A stretch of DNA of 33,885 nt, taken from the NCBI GenBank assembly GCA_000991575.1, contig LBRU01000007.1, forward strand, positions 1-33,885, written 5' to 3'. Made by a program: the position numbers and the translations under genes. Under the pieces are notes generated by a model. It searched no databases. It was not told the DNA's origin and worked only from the letters and a program-made list of their open reading frames with translations. Of the stretch, positions 1-8,806 are shown one piece after another; position 1 is the first letter of the stretch; every line of letters begins with the position of its first letter. This DNA comes from a candidate division TM6 bacterium GW2011_GWE2_36_25 (lineage in GTDB: Bacteria; Babelota; Babeliae; Babelales; UBA12409).

Positions 1-117
1 TCCTTTTTGGAAATTGAGCATGTCTTTTTTTTGTCCAAAAATCTATTTTTCTATTTTCTAAAAACCCTTACCTAAGGCATTAACCATGCGTACGCCCTGG
101 ATAAAACCCGAATACCC

Positions 118-147
118 TTGATATTCTTCACCCTTTTTTGTTATTAT
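118..147 (+). promoter_or_regulatory. Candidate sigma70-type promoter of the J-domain gene
   Basis: TTGATA at 118-123 and TATTAT at 142-147 are separated by 18 bases, 30 bases before the chosen ATG. A strong GGAG ribosome site follows at 167-170. In AT-rich DNA such matches arise by chance, so this is a modest call. Confidence 0.35.
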
Positions 148-176
148 TCAATTATAATAAAAAAATGGAGGAAATC

Positions 177-824
177 ATGAAAAAAATAGTAATAAGTCTT
201 TTGTGCATCATAACTCTTTTTGCTGATGAAAAAAATATTTTTAAGCCGTTTTATACTTTAAATGAACTTGCAAAAAGACAGAATTTAGAAAAGTTTACAT
301 TTTCACCACTTATGTCAGAACAAGATTTGAAAAATTATTATAAACAATTGGCACTCAAATATCATCCTGACAAAGGAGGAAGTACCCAAGACTTTCAAAA
401 TTTAAAAAGTGCGTATGACGAAGCGCAAAAATTACTCAATCCTCCCGCAGATATACGTTTCATTCTAAATGAAGGAACATATGTTCTTGGCGAAATTCCA
501 GCTGAAACATCTGTGCCGCCACTTCATTTTGGCTTTCTCAAACAAAAAAACGATGATCCACAAGTTGGCAAGCTCGTCTGTTTCGGCCCGCAGCATCAAT
601 CTTCCGCAGGAAAACGTGTTAAAATTCGCAATGGACAGGCATCGGATGATTGTTTCCGCGCACAAGCTGATGAATCTGAATTTGGCTGCCGAGAACTAAG
701 CTCAGCGGAACTCTATAAAAAAGGACTCTCATGCGAAACTGCATGCTGGAAAGGTGGCGCTGCCAAAAAGTCTCTTTTAGGCAAGAAAACTGAGTCTCAA
801 CCGGCCAATTGTAATTTGCCTTAA
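177..824 (+). CDS. Exported J-domain (DnaJ-like) protein
   Basis: 215-residue protein with a Sec-type signal peptide (residues 1-16, hydrophobic core VISLLCIITLF) followed by a J-domain-like segment at about 45-88. The segment holds the invariant HPD tripeptide (63-65) in YHPDKGG. J-domains stimulate ATP hydrolysis by Hsp70 proteins. The C-terminal half (100-215) is unrecognised, has seven cysteines and would suit disulfide formation outside the cytoplasm. The start at 177 is chosen over an in-frame ATG at 138 because GGAG lies 6 bases upstream and the signal peptide begins there. The gene converges on rpsT with a hairpin between. A J-domain outside the cytoplasm is odd, since DnaK and ATP are cytoplasmic; it may act in a host cell (inference). 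The J-domain call is firm, the target unknown. Confidence 0.8.
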   Translation: MKKIVISLLCIITLFADEKNIFKPFYTLNELAKRQNLEKFTFSPLMSEQDLKNYYKQLALKYHPDKGGSTQDFQNLKSAYDEAQKLLNPPADIRFILNEGTYVLGEIPAETSVPPLHFGFLKQKNDDPQVGKLVCFGPQHQSSAGKRVKIRNGQASDDCFRAQADESEFGCRELSSAELYKKGLSCETACWKGGAAKKSLLGKKTESQPANCNLP

Positions 825-846
825 TTAAGAACATCAATCAAATAAC

Positions 847-879
847 AAAGGGGCTGTTGAAAAGCCCCCTTTAATTTTT
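847..879. terminator. Hairpin terminator between convergent genes
   Basis: The stem AAAGGGGCT / AGCCCCCTTT has one bulged C and a loop of about seven bases, followed by a T-rich run (872-879). It lies between the stop codons of the J-domain gene (+) and rpsT (-) and could serve both. Confidence 0.75.
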
Positions 880-890
880 ATCAGCTATCG

Positions 891-1172
891 TTATTTAGAA
901 GCTGAAATCGTTGTTTGCAATACACGTTTAGCTAAACGACTTGTTTTACGTGCCGCAGTCTTATGATGAATAAGATGCTTATTTTTTGCACGAGCCAACT
1001 GCGCTTGCGCATCATCAAAGAGCCCCTTGATTTTATCAGGAGTAGATTTGACATCAAGAGCACGCATCAATTTTTTAATTGAGGTGCGCAAGGAAGTCAT
1101 TCTGTTTAAATTAACTGTACGTCTTTTTTCGCTTTGACGTGCTCTCTTTTTTGCTGACTTAATATTTGCCAT
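891..1172 (-). CDS. rpsT: 30S ribosomal protein S20
   Basis: 93 residues, strongly basic, opening MANIKSAKKRARQSEKRR as S20 proteins do, with the conserved KNKHLIHHKTAARKTSRLAKR core near the C-terminus. S20 is a primary binder of 16S rRNA in the small subunit and assists its assembly. The length is normal for the family. It starts 13 bases after the rpmB stop, so the two form an operon transcribed from the promoter at 1425-1452. The transcript ends at the hairpin near 847-879. Confidence 0.96.
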   Translation of the reverse strand: MANIKSAKKRARQSEKRRTVNLNRMTSLRTSIKKLMRALDVKSTPDKIKGLFDDAQAQLARAKNKHLIHHKTAARKTSRLAKRVLQTTISASK

Positions 1173-1185
1173 TTAAATAACCTTT

Positions 1186-1386
1186 TTACAAAACTTTCTT
1201 AATTTTGCCTTTTTTGAGACATTTCGTACAAACCGCTGCCCGATGAACCTCACCTTTTGGATCACCAACCAAGGTATACCGCATTACATGCACATTTGGA
1301 TACAACCAACGTTTAGTACGATTATGAGCATGGCTTACAGAAAATGTTGATTGAGGTTTCTTACTACAAATTGCACAAATTTTCAT
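1186..1386 (-). CDS. rpmB: 50S ribosomal protein L28
   Basis: 66 residues matching L28: the N-terminal CAIC and C-terminal CTKC pairs form a four-cysteine zinc site, with SHAHNRTKRWLYPN between. L28 is a late-assembly protein of the large subunit. Retention of all four cysteines marks the zinc-binding form, whereas many bacteria carry a cysteine-free copy. First gene of the rpmB-rpsT unit, with a good promoter just upstream. L28 is more often paired with L33; pairing with S20 is a local arrangement. Confidence 0.95.
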   Translation of the reverse strand: MKICAICSKKPQSTFSVSHAHNRTKRWLYPNVHVMRYTLVGDPKGEVHRAAVCTKCLKKGKIKKVL

Positions 1387-1424
1387 GAAGTATCGCTTTC
1401 CTTAGAAAAAAACTAGTTTATTTT

Positions 1425-1452
1425 ATTGTAGCTAAAATGGCATTTTTTTCAA
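1425..1452 (-). promoter_or_regulatory. Promoter of rpmB-rpsT
   Basis: On the minus strand TTGAAA (1447-1452) and TACAAT (1425-1430) are separated by 16 bases, about 40 bases upstream of the rpmB ATG. The -35 box lies immediately beyond the stop codon of the RING gene, so the ribosomal operon has its own start independent of that gene. Confidence 0.6.
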
Positions 1453-1455
1453 GTG

Positions 1456-2385
1456 TTATTGCTCAGATTCTTCCATTTCGGCTCCTGAATGATCCGGAAT
1501 TACCGAAGAAGGCTCTTCCCTTAGAATTTCAGCAACACCCCCCAAGCGACGTGTCACGAGCATGCGGATTATATCATCATCAAGACCAAGTGGCCTTCTT
1601 AATATTCTTATTCCCGAACCAATCGCCCAACCAAGAGCAGCATAACCTACTAACCGCCGATCATTAAAAAATGGTGTACGAAGACCAGCAACTGAAAGCG
1701 AAGGACGTACCGCCATATTAATTGAAGCAATTGCCCACATTGGTGTGCCTCGAGCTGCCAATGCCGAAGATAAAACAAAAGCATGTTCAGGCATCCAAGA
1801 AACCGACGGTACAATACGTCTCGCCAGTCGATGCAACCCATAATGAGCTGCTATTTTTAATCCAATAAGGCTCAAATGTTGCATCCAACGAGGCAGAAAA
1901 GGATCAAAAAATTGTTGCACACGCTCTCCTGCATTTCCCCAAAAACCCCTTAAACGCAGAGCTTCGCGCAAAACAGGTCCGGCTATTCGCTCAACAATGC
2001 CAATACGAGGCTCAAGCGCCAATACTCCCTGTGGCAATCCAAACTCTTCAACAAGTCCGAAAGCAACATTATTTAAAAACACAAGCTCTGCATCAGAAAA
2101 AACAATTGTCGCAAAAGGAATCGGAATTCGGCAATTAGGGCAGAGAAAATGATCAGCCTGTCGCCAAAAATTTTTCATCCATGGCATTAAACAACCACGG
2201 TGAAATCGATGACCACAAGGCAATTGTATCACCTCCAAGTTGACTCCTTCTTCTGGTGCCCCGAGACAAACAGAACAATCGACCTCCGCCTGAACAATAC
2301 CCATTTCGGGCTCGCCTTGAGCAGCAGGATCCATGGCACTCATTGAACCCAAAACAAAAAGAACACTTAACCAAATAAATTTCAT
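1456..2385 (-). CDS. Exported RING-H2 finger protein, possible E3-ligase-like effector
   Basis: 309 residues from the ATG at 2385, which is preceded by a G-rich ribosome site and begins a signal peptide (1-18, ending SMSAM). A textbook RING-H2 finger follows: C37-x2-C40, C57-x-H59-x2-H62-x2-C65, C82-x2-C85, with Pro-83 after the seventh ligand and Trp-69 after the sixth, both usual in ubiquitin-ligase RINGs. RING fingers bind two zinc ions and recruit E2 ubiquitin-conjugating enzymes in eukaryotes. Residues 90-309 are unrecognised, rich in amphipathic and hydrophobic stretches, and end in an acidic tail. Bacteria lack a canonical ubiquitin system, so a host target is the natural inference. 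The gene looks more GC-rich than its neighbours, perhaps from transfer. An alternative start at 2409 would spoil the signal peptide. Confidence 0.82.
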   Translation of the reverse strand: MKFIWLSVLFVLGSMSAMDPAAQGEPEMGIVQAEVDCSVCLGAPEEGVNLEVIQLPCGHRFHRGCLMPWMKNFWRQADHFLCPNCRIPIPFATIVFSDAELVFLNNVAFGLVEEFGLPQGVLALEPRIGIVERIAGPVLREALRLRGFWGNAGERVQQFFDPFLPRWMQHLSLIGLKIAAHYGLHRLARRIVPSVSWMPEHAFVLSSALAARGTPMWAIASINMAVRPSLSVAGLRTPFFNDRRLVGYAALGWAIGSGIRILRRPLGLDDDIIRMLVTRRLGGVAEILREEPSSVIPDHSGAEMEESEQ

Positions 2386-2509
2386 GGTATAACCCCCATT
2401 TAAAATCAACGTAAATTTATCATTTATTAGCTTAGCACAAATTCGAAAATATGTCTAACTGAAAATAGCGACCAGGGGCCATTAAATCACATTACCTGAA
2501 GATTTTTTA

Positions 2510-3286
2510 CTAAAGATTGAGCAGTTTTAATAATGTATCATACAAAGAAGGCTCAGCGGCTAAAAAGCTCTGATATGACGGCAAAATCGTTTTTCCTTCA
2601 AAATCTGATACAATCGCACCTGCCTCTTGTAAAATGATAATTCCGGCAGCTACATCCCACCATTGTAAGCCACGAAAAAATGTGCCATCAAAACGGCCTG
2701 CCGCAACATATGCCAAATCGAGAGCCGTCGCCCCCATAATACGGAGATCATCTACATTACTCAGAACAAGCTGAAAACTTTTAAAATCAGCAGCAAAATC
2801 ATCAGAGCTTGTATAAGGAAGACTAACAGCCAAAGAACATTTTTTTAATGGACGTGAAGAAACTCCTAGTTGTTTTCCATTTAAGGCAGCACCGCCCCCT
2901 TTATAAGCCAAAAAAAGCTCCTCTAAAAGAGGATCATAAATGGCCCCCAACTGGGGTTCATTTTTATAAGTCAATGCTATTGAAACACCAAAATATGGTA
3001 TGTGATGAGCAAAATTGGTTGTCCCATCAAGTGGATCAATCACCCAATACCAATCGCTATTATTACGCGATATACCGCGCTCTTCTGCCCAGAAAGGAAT
3101 AGTCGAATCAACCTTTCTTAATTCTTCAATAATAAAAGCCTCAGATTCAAGGTCAGCCACTGTAACAAATCCAGCATCTTTTTTATAATTTACCGTTAAT
3201 GGCTTTCCCCAATAATCCATCAAAACTGCCCCGGCTCTTTTTGAAATATCCCCAACATGGACCGCTAATGATTGTTCAATCTTCAT
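2510..3286 (-). CDS. suhB: Inositol-1-monophosphatase family protein (SuhB type)
   Basis: 258 residues, the usual length for the family. It shows the metal-binding signature: Asp-45 (TVADLESE), Glu-68/Glu-69 (WAEER), DPLDGTTNF at 84-92 with Asp-84 and Asp-87, and the C-terminal WDVAAG at 210-215. These enzymes hydrolyse inositol monophosphates with Mg2+; bacterial SuhB also serves in rRNA transcription antitermination. All catalytic residues are present, so activity is expected, but the substrate (inositol phosphate, PAP or another sugar phosphate) cannot be told from sequence. It appears to be a single-gene unit with AAAGGA before the ATG. The symbol rests on family resemblance only. Confidence 0.88.
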   Translation of the reverse strand: MKIEQSLAVHVGDISKRAGAVLMDYWGKPLTVNYKKDAGFVTVADLESEAFIIEELRKVDSTIPFWAEERGISRNNSDWYWVIDPLDGTTNFAHHIPYFGVSIALTYKNEPQLGAIYDPLLEELFLAYKGGGAALNGKQLGVSSRPLKKCSLAVSLPYTSSDDFAADFKSFQLVLSNVDDLRIMGATALDLAYVAAGRFDGTFFRGLQWWDVAAGIIILQEAGAIVSDFEGKTILPSYQSFLAAEPSLYDTLLKLLNL

Positions 3287-3388
3287 AAACCCATTCCTTT
3301 CTCCATTAAGTTAAACATCGATCAAATTAAAGATAAAGAATGCAATGATATTGAAAATAAAAAAACAGACACCATTTAACCCAAACAC

Positions 3389-3416
3389 TTGCATATCACG
3401 CAATAAAAAGTATAAA
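3389..3416 (+). promoter_or_regulatory. Promoter of the small cysteine protein gene
   Basis: TTGCAT (3389-3394), a 16-base spacer and TATAAA (3411-3416), continuing into CTTAAAGT. The 13-base string ATAAACTTAAAGT recurs at the same place in the promoter before the exported protein at 10377, also with a 16-base spacer. Confidence 0.55.
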
Positions 3417-3450
3417 CTTAAAGTAATAAGTTAAAAAAACGGAGGACAAA

Positions 3451-3672
3451 ATGAAAAAACTCATTATACTCATCAGCATGTTATTAACGCAAAACATTTT
3501 TTCTGCTACATGTTGCATTAAAGGCTCTGGCCAACAACGAGAAATGAATTATTCTGAAGAACAATGTTTGAACTGGGCCAGGAAAAAGGGAAAAGACTTC
3601 AGGTGGGCTTATGATTCTAGTGGAAACGCAAACTGTGATCTAGCCGGCGTCTGGATTGCAACGGGCAAATAA
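3451..3672 (+). CDS. Small exported cysteine-containing protein, unknown
   Basis: 73 residues: a signal peptide (1-19, ending IFSA), then a mature chain of about 54 residues with four cysteines (21, 22, 39, 62), enough for two disulfides. GGAGG sits just before the ATG. The family is not recognised. The C-terminal phrase CDLAGVWI resembles CDITGRWI in the exported protein at 31756-32475, a weak hint of a shared motif. A promoter lies upstream and a hairpin terminator downstream, so it is a single-gene unit. A periplasmic or secreted location is inferred from the signal peptide. Confidence 0.7.
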   Translation: MKKLIILISMLLTQNIFSATCCIKGSGQQREMNYSEEQCLNWARKKGKDFRWAYDSSGNANCDLAGVWIATGK

Positions 3673-3693
3673 GTAAATTAATAAAACAATTTT

Positions 3694-3730
3694 AAAAAAA
3701 GCGCATGGGAACATTTCATGCGCTTTTTTT
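3694..3730. terminator. Bidirectional hairpin terminator
   Basis: The arms AAAGCGCATG and CATGCGCTTT enclose about ten bases and are flanked by A and T runs on either side. It can end both the small cysteine gene (+) and ftsH (-), whose stop is at 3748. Confidence 0.85.
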
Positions 3731-3747
3731 AACAAAAATTTCTATTC

Positions 3748-6498
3748 TTAGGCTTCACCCTGAACCGTCTGAGATGACAATTCTTCGTCATCAGAAGAAT
3801 CAGAATCTGAAGCATCTTTTTTTTCTTCGTTCTTTAAAAGATTATGATCTTCACGTGGCCTGATATTAAGAAGTTCATAAACCTCGCTTGCATACATCGT
3901 CTCTTTTTCGAGTAACGTTTGTGCAAGCTTATCAAGTTTATCGCGGTTAGTTATTAATAAGTCTTTTGTTGTATCATACGCAGTTTGAACAATTTTGTGC
4001 ACTTCTTGATCAATCAGTTCACGGGTCTTCTCTGAATATTTAAAGTCATAATATGATTGGCCATATTGTACTGGGCCAAGATCAGACATCCCATAATAAC
4101 AGACCATTTTACGGGCAATATCAGTTGCATGCTTAAAGTCATTTGATGCACCAGTTGTTACCGTATCAAAGACCAATTCTTCAGCAACACGTCCACCAAC
4201 TAAAACTTTAAGTTCAGCAAGCATCTGTTCTTTTGTAACTGTATAACGATCTCGCTCAGGCAATGAATGAGTTACGCCCAATGCGCCACCACGCGGCAAA
4301 ATCGTAATTTTATGCAATGGATCTGTCTGCTCAGGAAGTAAAAGGTTGACCAATGCATGGCCCCCTTCGTGATAAGCTGTCACTTTAAGTTCATCTTTAG
4401 TCTGTTTAATCGTCTTCTGTTTTTTACCGAGAAGAACTTTATCACGCGCCTCTTCAAAATCTTCCATGATAATTATTTCACGATTATTATTAACAGCGCT
4501 TAATGCTGCTTCATTAATAATATTAGCAAGTTGTGCACCAGAAAAACCTGGGGTACCACGAGCAACTTTTCTTAAGTCAACTGAAGAATCAAACTGTTTT
4601 CCTTGTGCATGCACCTTAAGAATCTCTTCACGAACATCAATCGATGGATATGGCACATGAACGTGACGATCAAATCTTCCTGGACGCAACAACGCTGAAT
4701 CGAGCATATCGGGCCTATTTGTTGCACCAACAACAATAATCGGCTTTTCGCTCGTTTCAAAACCATCCATTTCAGTCAACAACTGATTAAGAGTCTGTGC
4801 ATATTCACTGACACCACCATCGCCCGTATGACGACGCGCACCAATTGAATCAATTTCATCGATAAAGATAATACATGGCGCATGTTTACGTGCCTGTGCA
4901 AAAAGCTCACGTACCCGTGATGCACCAACACCAACGTACTGCTCTATAAATTCAGCACCACTTGCACTGAAGAACGGACAATTTACCTCGCCAGCTATCG
5001 CTTTTGCCAATAACGTTTTACCATTACCTGGCTCACCTGAAAGCAATATACCATGCGGTACTTTAGCACCAACTTTCTTAAATTTTTCAGGATTTTTAAG
5101 ATAATCAAGAATATCCTTTAACTCTTCTTTTGCTTCTGGTAATCCAGCAACATCAGAAAATTTAACTTTAACTTGCGATGGCATGAAAAGTCGCGCCTGA
5201 CCAGCACCCTTTGGTAATAATGATGGAGAATGCTGTGTTGTCTCTTTTGCACGCTGAATTTTCTTCATCGCATCTAAAAAATCCTCTTTTTCCAACCGTA
5301 AACGCCCGGCCTTTGATGCACTTATCGCCGCAAAATTTATTAAATTAGCTAAATCTGCACCCGTAAATCCTGATGTATCAATCGCTATTTGATGAAGATC
5401 TGCTGAAACACCAAACTTTTTATCCTTTCCATGAATGCGAAGAATTTCTTCACGATCCTTAAGATCTGGATAAGGAACCTCAACCTGATGATCAAATCTT
5501 CCTGGACGCAACAATGCCTTATCAAGCACTTCTGGAATATTTGTAGCGGCCATGACAATGACAGGCGCTTTTTTCACATCAAAACCATCTAGTTCTGTTA
5601 AAAGCTGATTTAAAGTCTGTTCGCGTTCATCATTTCCACCACCAAGACCACTGCCTCGATGGCGACCAATCGCATCAATCTCATCAATAAAGATAATCGA
5701 TGGCGCATGTTTTCTTGCTTGTTCAAAAAGATCTCGAACACGTGCAGCACCAACGCCAACAAACACTTCAATAAAATCTGACCCCGTTATACTGAAAAAT
5801 GGAACACCTGCTTCACCTGCAACCGCACGTGCCAACAACGTCTTACCGTTTCCCGGCTCACCAACAACTAAAATTCCCTTTGGGATTTTAGCCCCCATTT
5901 TTCGATAACGTTCTGGATTCTTGAGAAAATCTATCACATCTTTAAGCGCTTCTTTTGCATCATCAGCACCGGCAACGTCTGAAAAACGCTCCTTTATCAT
6001 TGATGGCAATATTAATTTTGCTCTACTTTTTCCGAAGCCAAAAATTCCTGATCCCGGCCCACCTTGGGAACCGCCAGATCCTTTAAACATCTTATAAAAG
6101 AAATAGAGCACTAGAATCAAAAGAAATGGCAAAAGCAAGCTTAATAATGAAGAAATAAGCCCCAGCGAACTGGTATTATTCATAACTTCACCCTTAACAC
6201 CATGCTTACGCAACATATTCATGAACTCGCTATCTGCACGAGGAATACGGGTCTGAAACTTTTGGTTATCTTCCTTCAAACGTCCCCACGCTTCTTCACC
6301 AGCAACTTCTACAGAAGAGACTTTCCCTTGCTCAACATATTCAAGAAATTCAGTTGTTGGCAAATGAACAATGTTCTGAGAAACATGAGTCAAACTGGAT
6401 AAAAGCGCTATTCCTAACGCGAAAATCGTTACAAAAATGAGTAGGCCCTTAGGTCCCCCCGTAAAAAGATTCTTCTTATTTTTTATGAATTTTTTCAT
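3748..6498 (-). CDS. ftsH: FtsH-family membrane metalloprotease with two tandem AAA modules
   Basis: 916 residues, against about 610-650 for normal FtsH. Order: TM helix (18-36), extracytoplasmic domain (40-112), TM helix (115-136), Gly-rich linker (140-157), first AAA module (about 170-420), second AAA module (about 446-690), M41 peptidase (700-880), acidic tail. Both modules are complete: Walker A GEPGNGKT at 213-220 and 488-495, Walker B IIFIDE at 268-273 and 543-548, arginine fingers in LLRPGRFD (330-336; 604-610), and pore loops FVG (246-248) and YVG (521-523). The zinc site is HEGGH (710-714), with Asp-787 in ASNDF as probable third ligand. FtsH degrades membrane and short-lived proteins. 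The extra module looks like an internal duplication: the two align without large gaps. Walker A differs in both from the usual GPPGTGKT. It lies downstream of tolB with its own promoter. Confidence 0.95.
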   Translation of the reverse strand: MKKFIKNKKNLFTGGPKGLLIFVTIFALGIALLSSLTHVSQNIVHLPTTEFLEYVEQGKVSSVEVAGEEAWGRLKEDNQKFQTRIPRADSEFMNMLRKHGVKGEVMNNTSSLGLISSLLSLLLPFLLILVLYFFYKMFKGSGGSQGGPGSGIFGFGKSRAKLILPSMIKERFSDVAGADDAKEALKDVIDFLKNPERYRKMGAKIPKGILVVGEPGNGKTLLARAVAGEAGVPFFSITGSDFIEVFVGVGAARVRDLFEQARKHAPSIIFIDEIDAIGRHRGSGLGGGNDEREQTLNQLLTELDGFDVKKAPVIVMAATNIPEVLDKALLRPGRFDHQVEVPYPDLKDREEILRIHGKDKKFGVSADLHQIAIDTSGFTGADLANLINFAAISASKAGRLRLEKEDFLDAMKKIQRAKETTQHSPSLLPKGAGQARLFMPSQVKVKFSDVAGLPEAKEELKDILDYLKNPEKFKKVGAKVPHGILLSGEPGNGKTLLAKAIAGEVNCPFFSASGAEFIEQYVGVGASRVRELFAQARKHAPCIIFIDEIDSIGARRHTGDGGVSEYAQTLNQLLTEMDGFETSEKPIIVVGATNRPDMLDSALLRPGRFDRHVHVPYPSIDVREEILKVHAQGKQFDSSVDLRKVARGTPGFSGAQLANIINEAALSAVNNNREIIIMEDFEEARDKVLLGKKQKTIKQTKDELKVTAYHEGGHALVNLLLPEQTDPLHKITILPRGGALGVTHSLPERDRYTVTKEQMLAELKVLVGGRVAEELVFDTVTTGASNDFKHATDIARKMVCYYGMSDLGPVQYGQSYYDFKYSEKTRELIDQEVHKIVQTAYDTTKDLLITNRDKLDKLAQTLLEKETMYASEVYELLNIRPREDHNLLKNEEKKDASDSDSSDDEELSSQTVQGEA

Positions 6499-6553
6499 AC
6501 TTCACCTCTTATCATTCAAGCTGAAAACTTTAGGGTTAAACTTATTTTCTATT

Positions 6554-6582
6554 AGTATAATAAAACAAAAGCCGCTTGTCGA
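6554..6582 (-). promoter_or_regulatory. Candidate promoter of ftsH
   Basis: On the minus strand TCGACA (6577-6582), a 17-base spacer and TATACT (6554-6559), about 55 bases before the ftsH ATG. The 223 bases between ftsH and tolB otherwise hold only AT-rich DNA and a weak hairpin near 6600-6625. Confidence 0.5.
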
Positions 6583-6721
6583 GCTTTTTTATTATTATAA
6601 CACAAAAATTCAGATTTTGTGTCCTTTTTGGATTAAAACCCCAATATTGGCAATTGTTTTATTTCCCTTTTTCGCTGTCAAAAGGCAGAAAAGACTTATA
6701 GCTTTACATTTTCAAGCTAGG

Positions 6722-7999
6722 TCAATCATGCATATAGGTAAAAGGCAATGTTAAACAGGGGGACCAATTAGGATACGACCAATGGTCATTTTTAGGCGTC
6801 ACATAGCGAATTGCACGCGTATTGACGTCAACTAGACAAATACTACTTTCGTCCCCTTGTTCAATCGAACATACAATGTAATTTCCGCAGGGAGACCATG
6901 AACATTCGTCTTTATGGCCCTTATCATGCGTCAATTGTTGTTCTTCCTTGTTTTCAAGATCATACATAAAGATCTGATAAACATCATTAACTTTTTTGCA
7001 AAAAGCGAGCATCGTACCTGATGGACTCACTGCAGGACACAACGCACGCCCCACATTAAGCCACTTTATCTTCTGATCTGGCAAATTCATCATTCCTAAC
7101 TGTGGAACAGCTTGCTCATTCACATAACAAAAAACAATTTCATCTTCTTTTAAAAAAGATGGTGATATAAAATCGCCTTTTTTATGTGTTAACCGAACAA
7201 ACGAACCCTTTTTTTGATCCTGATTAAAAATGTATTCATACAATTGGGTGTGATCCTTGCTTGAAAGGGCAAGCACAACACGCCCAGCTGATGATAATGC
7301 TGGGGTCATATTTTGGCCTTCAAAACTGGTAATAATACGAGAAAGATGCGACGAATCAACTGACATAAGTCGCACATTACTCAACGTATGCTGCGAATAA
7401 AAGATAACCGAACGACGACGGTGCCACCGAGGTGCAAAATTATTCCCCCTTCCCACTAACTTTATTGGTTTAAATTGTTGAAATGTAAGAAAAGGATGAA
7501 TCAAATAAAGGTCACGGTGACAACGTTTTTTACCAACAAAACGCCTTTTGCATGCCGCTATTAATGATGAAAAAGATCCATCTTGACTCGTTAACTCAGG
7601 CCAAACCTGATCAGCAATACTAATGGCCCATTGCGCATCAATAAGATTTTTTCTCAAACTCTTTTTTCCTTTGATCAATTGAGCACCCATCGTATCGTAC
7701 AAACGCCAATCACATTCCTCATCAGTACCATGCAAAAAAAGAGCCAATGGAAAACCAGAAAGCGCCAACTGCTTCATTTCATTCTTAGTACGCGGCTCAG
7801 ACATAAGAACTTTTTCTACGCTAAACTGTTTTGTTGCCCCTAAAAGTAAACAAATACAATCAACATAATCGCAATCAAAGGTACCTTTATCAACAATTAC
7901 TTTTAATGGCATCGCTTGATGATGCTCCGCTGTAATCACTAACTCAAGTGGTGCACCCACAAGCGAACTTACCATAACCAATAAGATCAAACGCCTCAT
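6722..7999 (-). CDS. tolB: TolB-like periplasmic beta-propeller protein
   Basis: 425 residues with a signal peptide (1-16), an N-terminal alpha/beta domain (about 24-135) and a C-terminal beta-propeller made of repeated TolB blades, visible as SPSGTMLAF, SPCGNYIVC and NWSPC, each followed by a YDL- or VDV-like strand. TolB links the inner-membrane TolQRA complex to peptidoglycan-associated lipoprotein (Pal) and supports outer-membrane constriction at division. Last gene of tolQ-tolR-tolA-tolB, 18 bases after tolA. The blades are more divergent than in Proteobacteria, and several extra cysteines are present. No pal gene follows in this window. Confidence 0.88.
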   Translation of the reverse strand: MRRLILLVMVSSLVGAPLELVITAEHHQAMPLKVIVDKGTFDCDYVDCICLLLGATKQFSVEKVLMSEPRTKNEMKQLALSGFPLALFLHGTDEECDWRLYDTMGAQLIKGKKSLRKNLIDAQWAISIADQVWPELTSQDGSFSSLIAACKRRFVGKKRCHRDLYLIHPFLTFQQFKPIKLVGRGNNFAPRWHRRRSVIFYSQHTLSNVRLMSVDSSHLSRIITSFEGQNMTPALSSAGRVVLALSSKDHTQLYEYIFNQDQKKGSFVRLTHKKGDFISPSFLKEDEIVFCYVNEQAVPQLGMMNLPDQKIKWLNVGRALCPAVSPSGTMLAFCKKVNDVYQIFMYDLENKEEQQLTHDKGHKDECSWSPCGNYIVCSIEQGDESSICLVDVNTRAIRYVTPKNDHWSYPNWSPCLTLPFTYMHD

Positions 8000-8017
8000 A
8001 ATCCTAAACCTTTAACA

Positions 8018-8806
8018 TTAAAAATGGAGTCTCATCAGCTGATTCCACAATTTTTCTGGAAAAAGAGCTTTTTCTACCGCCATGCGAGCAGCAATATCAT
8101 AAACTAAAACACCGGACGATTGCTCAACCTCGGTCTGTAGAACTTCTCCTTTTTCTCCAATATGTAACAATAAAATCGTCGACTTTTTGGGATGTAATCC
8201 CGCTGGCGGATGCCAATAACGAGATAATTCAGTATGAACTTCTTGATAAATCTGTAATGCTTCAAACTCTTCTTGCCCTAAAACAATAGGTTCATCAGAA
8301 ATCGTCTCATCTATCTGAGAAGGTGAAATACCCTCTTCTTTTTTTTCTTCTGGGACCACTGGAACAATTTTTTGTTCAACTTCTTGTTTTTTGATTTCTT
8401 TCTTTTCTTCAGACTTTACTGGTAACACCATATTTTTTGAGGCGGGCTCTTTTTTAAATATGTTTCTAACTGGTTTTTTCTCTTTTTTTATAACTGCTGC
8501 TTTTTTGTTAATTTGAGCTACCTTTAATGGTGTTGCAGCATTTTTAACATTATTCTGGTTCGATTTTTTTCCAGTTTTTCCTTCAACTAACTTCGTTAAT
8601 TGTCCTGTTCTTTTAACAAAGGGAACAACCGTAATGGGCCGCGACAAATCAACGAGGGACATGTCCATTTTTATTGTCATAATAGGCGGACGAGCATAAA
8701 AAAAGTACGTTACAAGAACCAAACAATGAAGAAAAAATGTAAGACAAACAAGTTGAAAAATAAATAAATGTCGCTTATTCAATCTTCTGGGTAACCAAAG
8801 CAACAT
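8018..8806 (-). CDS. tolA: TolA/TonB-like envelope energy-transducing protein
   Basis: 262 residues from the ATG at 8806, chosen because GGAG lies 6 bases upstream; ATGs at 8818 and 8827 lack this. A short basic N-terminus precedes one TM helix (about 17-40), then a Lys/Glu/Pro-rich extended linker (about 65-165), then a globular end (about 180-262) with RYWHPPAG, a GEKGEV turn and SSGVLVYDIAARMAVEKA, the pattern of TolA/TonB C-terminal domains. Such proteins carry proton-motive energy from TolQR across the periplasm. The start overlaps the end of tolR by 32 bases, suggesting translational coupling. Identification as TolA rather than TonB rests on the tolB neighbour. Confidence 0.83.
   Translation of the reverse strand: MLLWLPRRLNKRHLFIFQLVCLTFFLHCLVLVTYFFYARPPIMTIKMDMSLVDLSRPITVVPFVKRTGQLTKLVEGKTGKKSNQNNVKNAATPLKVAQINKKAAVIKKEKKPVRNIFKKEPASKNMVLPVKSEEKKEIKKQEVEQKIVPVVPEEKKEEGISPSQIDETISDEPIVLGQEEFEALQIYQEVHTELSRYWHPPAGLHPKKSTILLLHIGEKGEVLQTEVEQSSGVLVYDIAARMAVEKALFPEKLWNQLMRLHF

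Noticed and set aside
13-32. ATTGAGCATG and T run at the left edge, like the right arm of the terminator at 31350
   Set aside because: The left arm would lie outside the window, so a terminator cannot be confirmed.
1437-1667. Plus-strand frame opposite the RING gene
   Set aside because: Shadow of the minus-strand RING protein, with no ribosome site.
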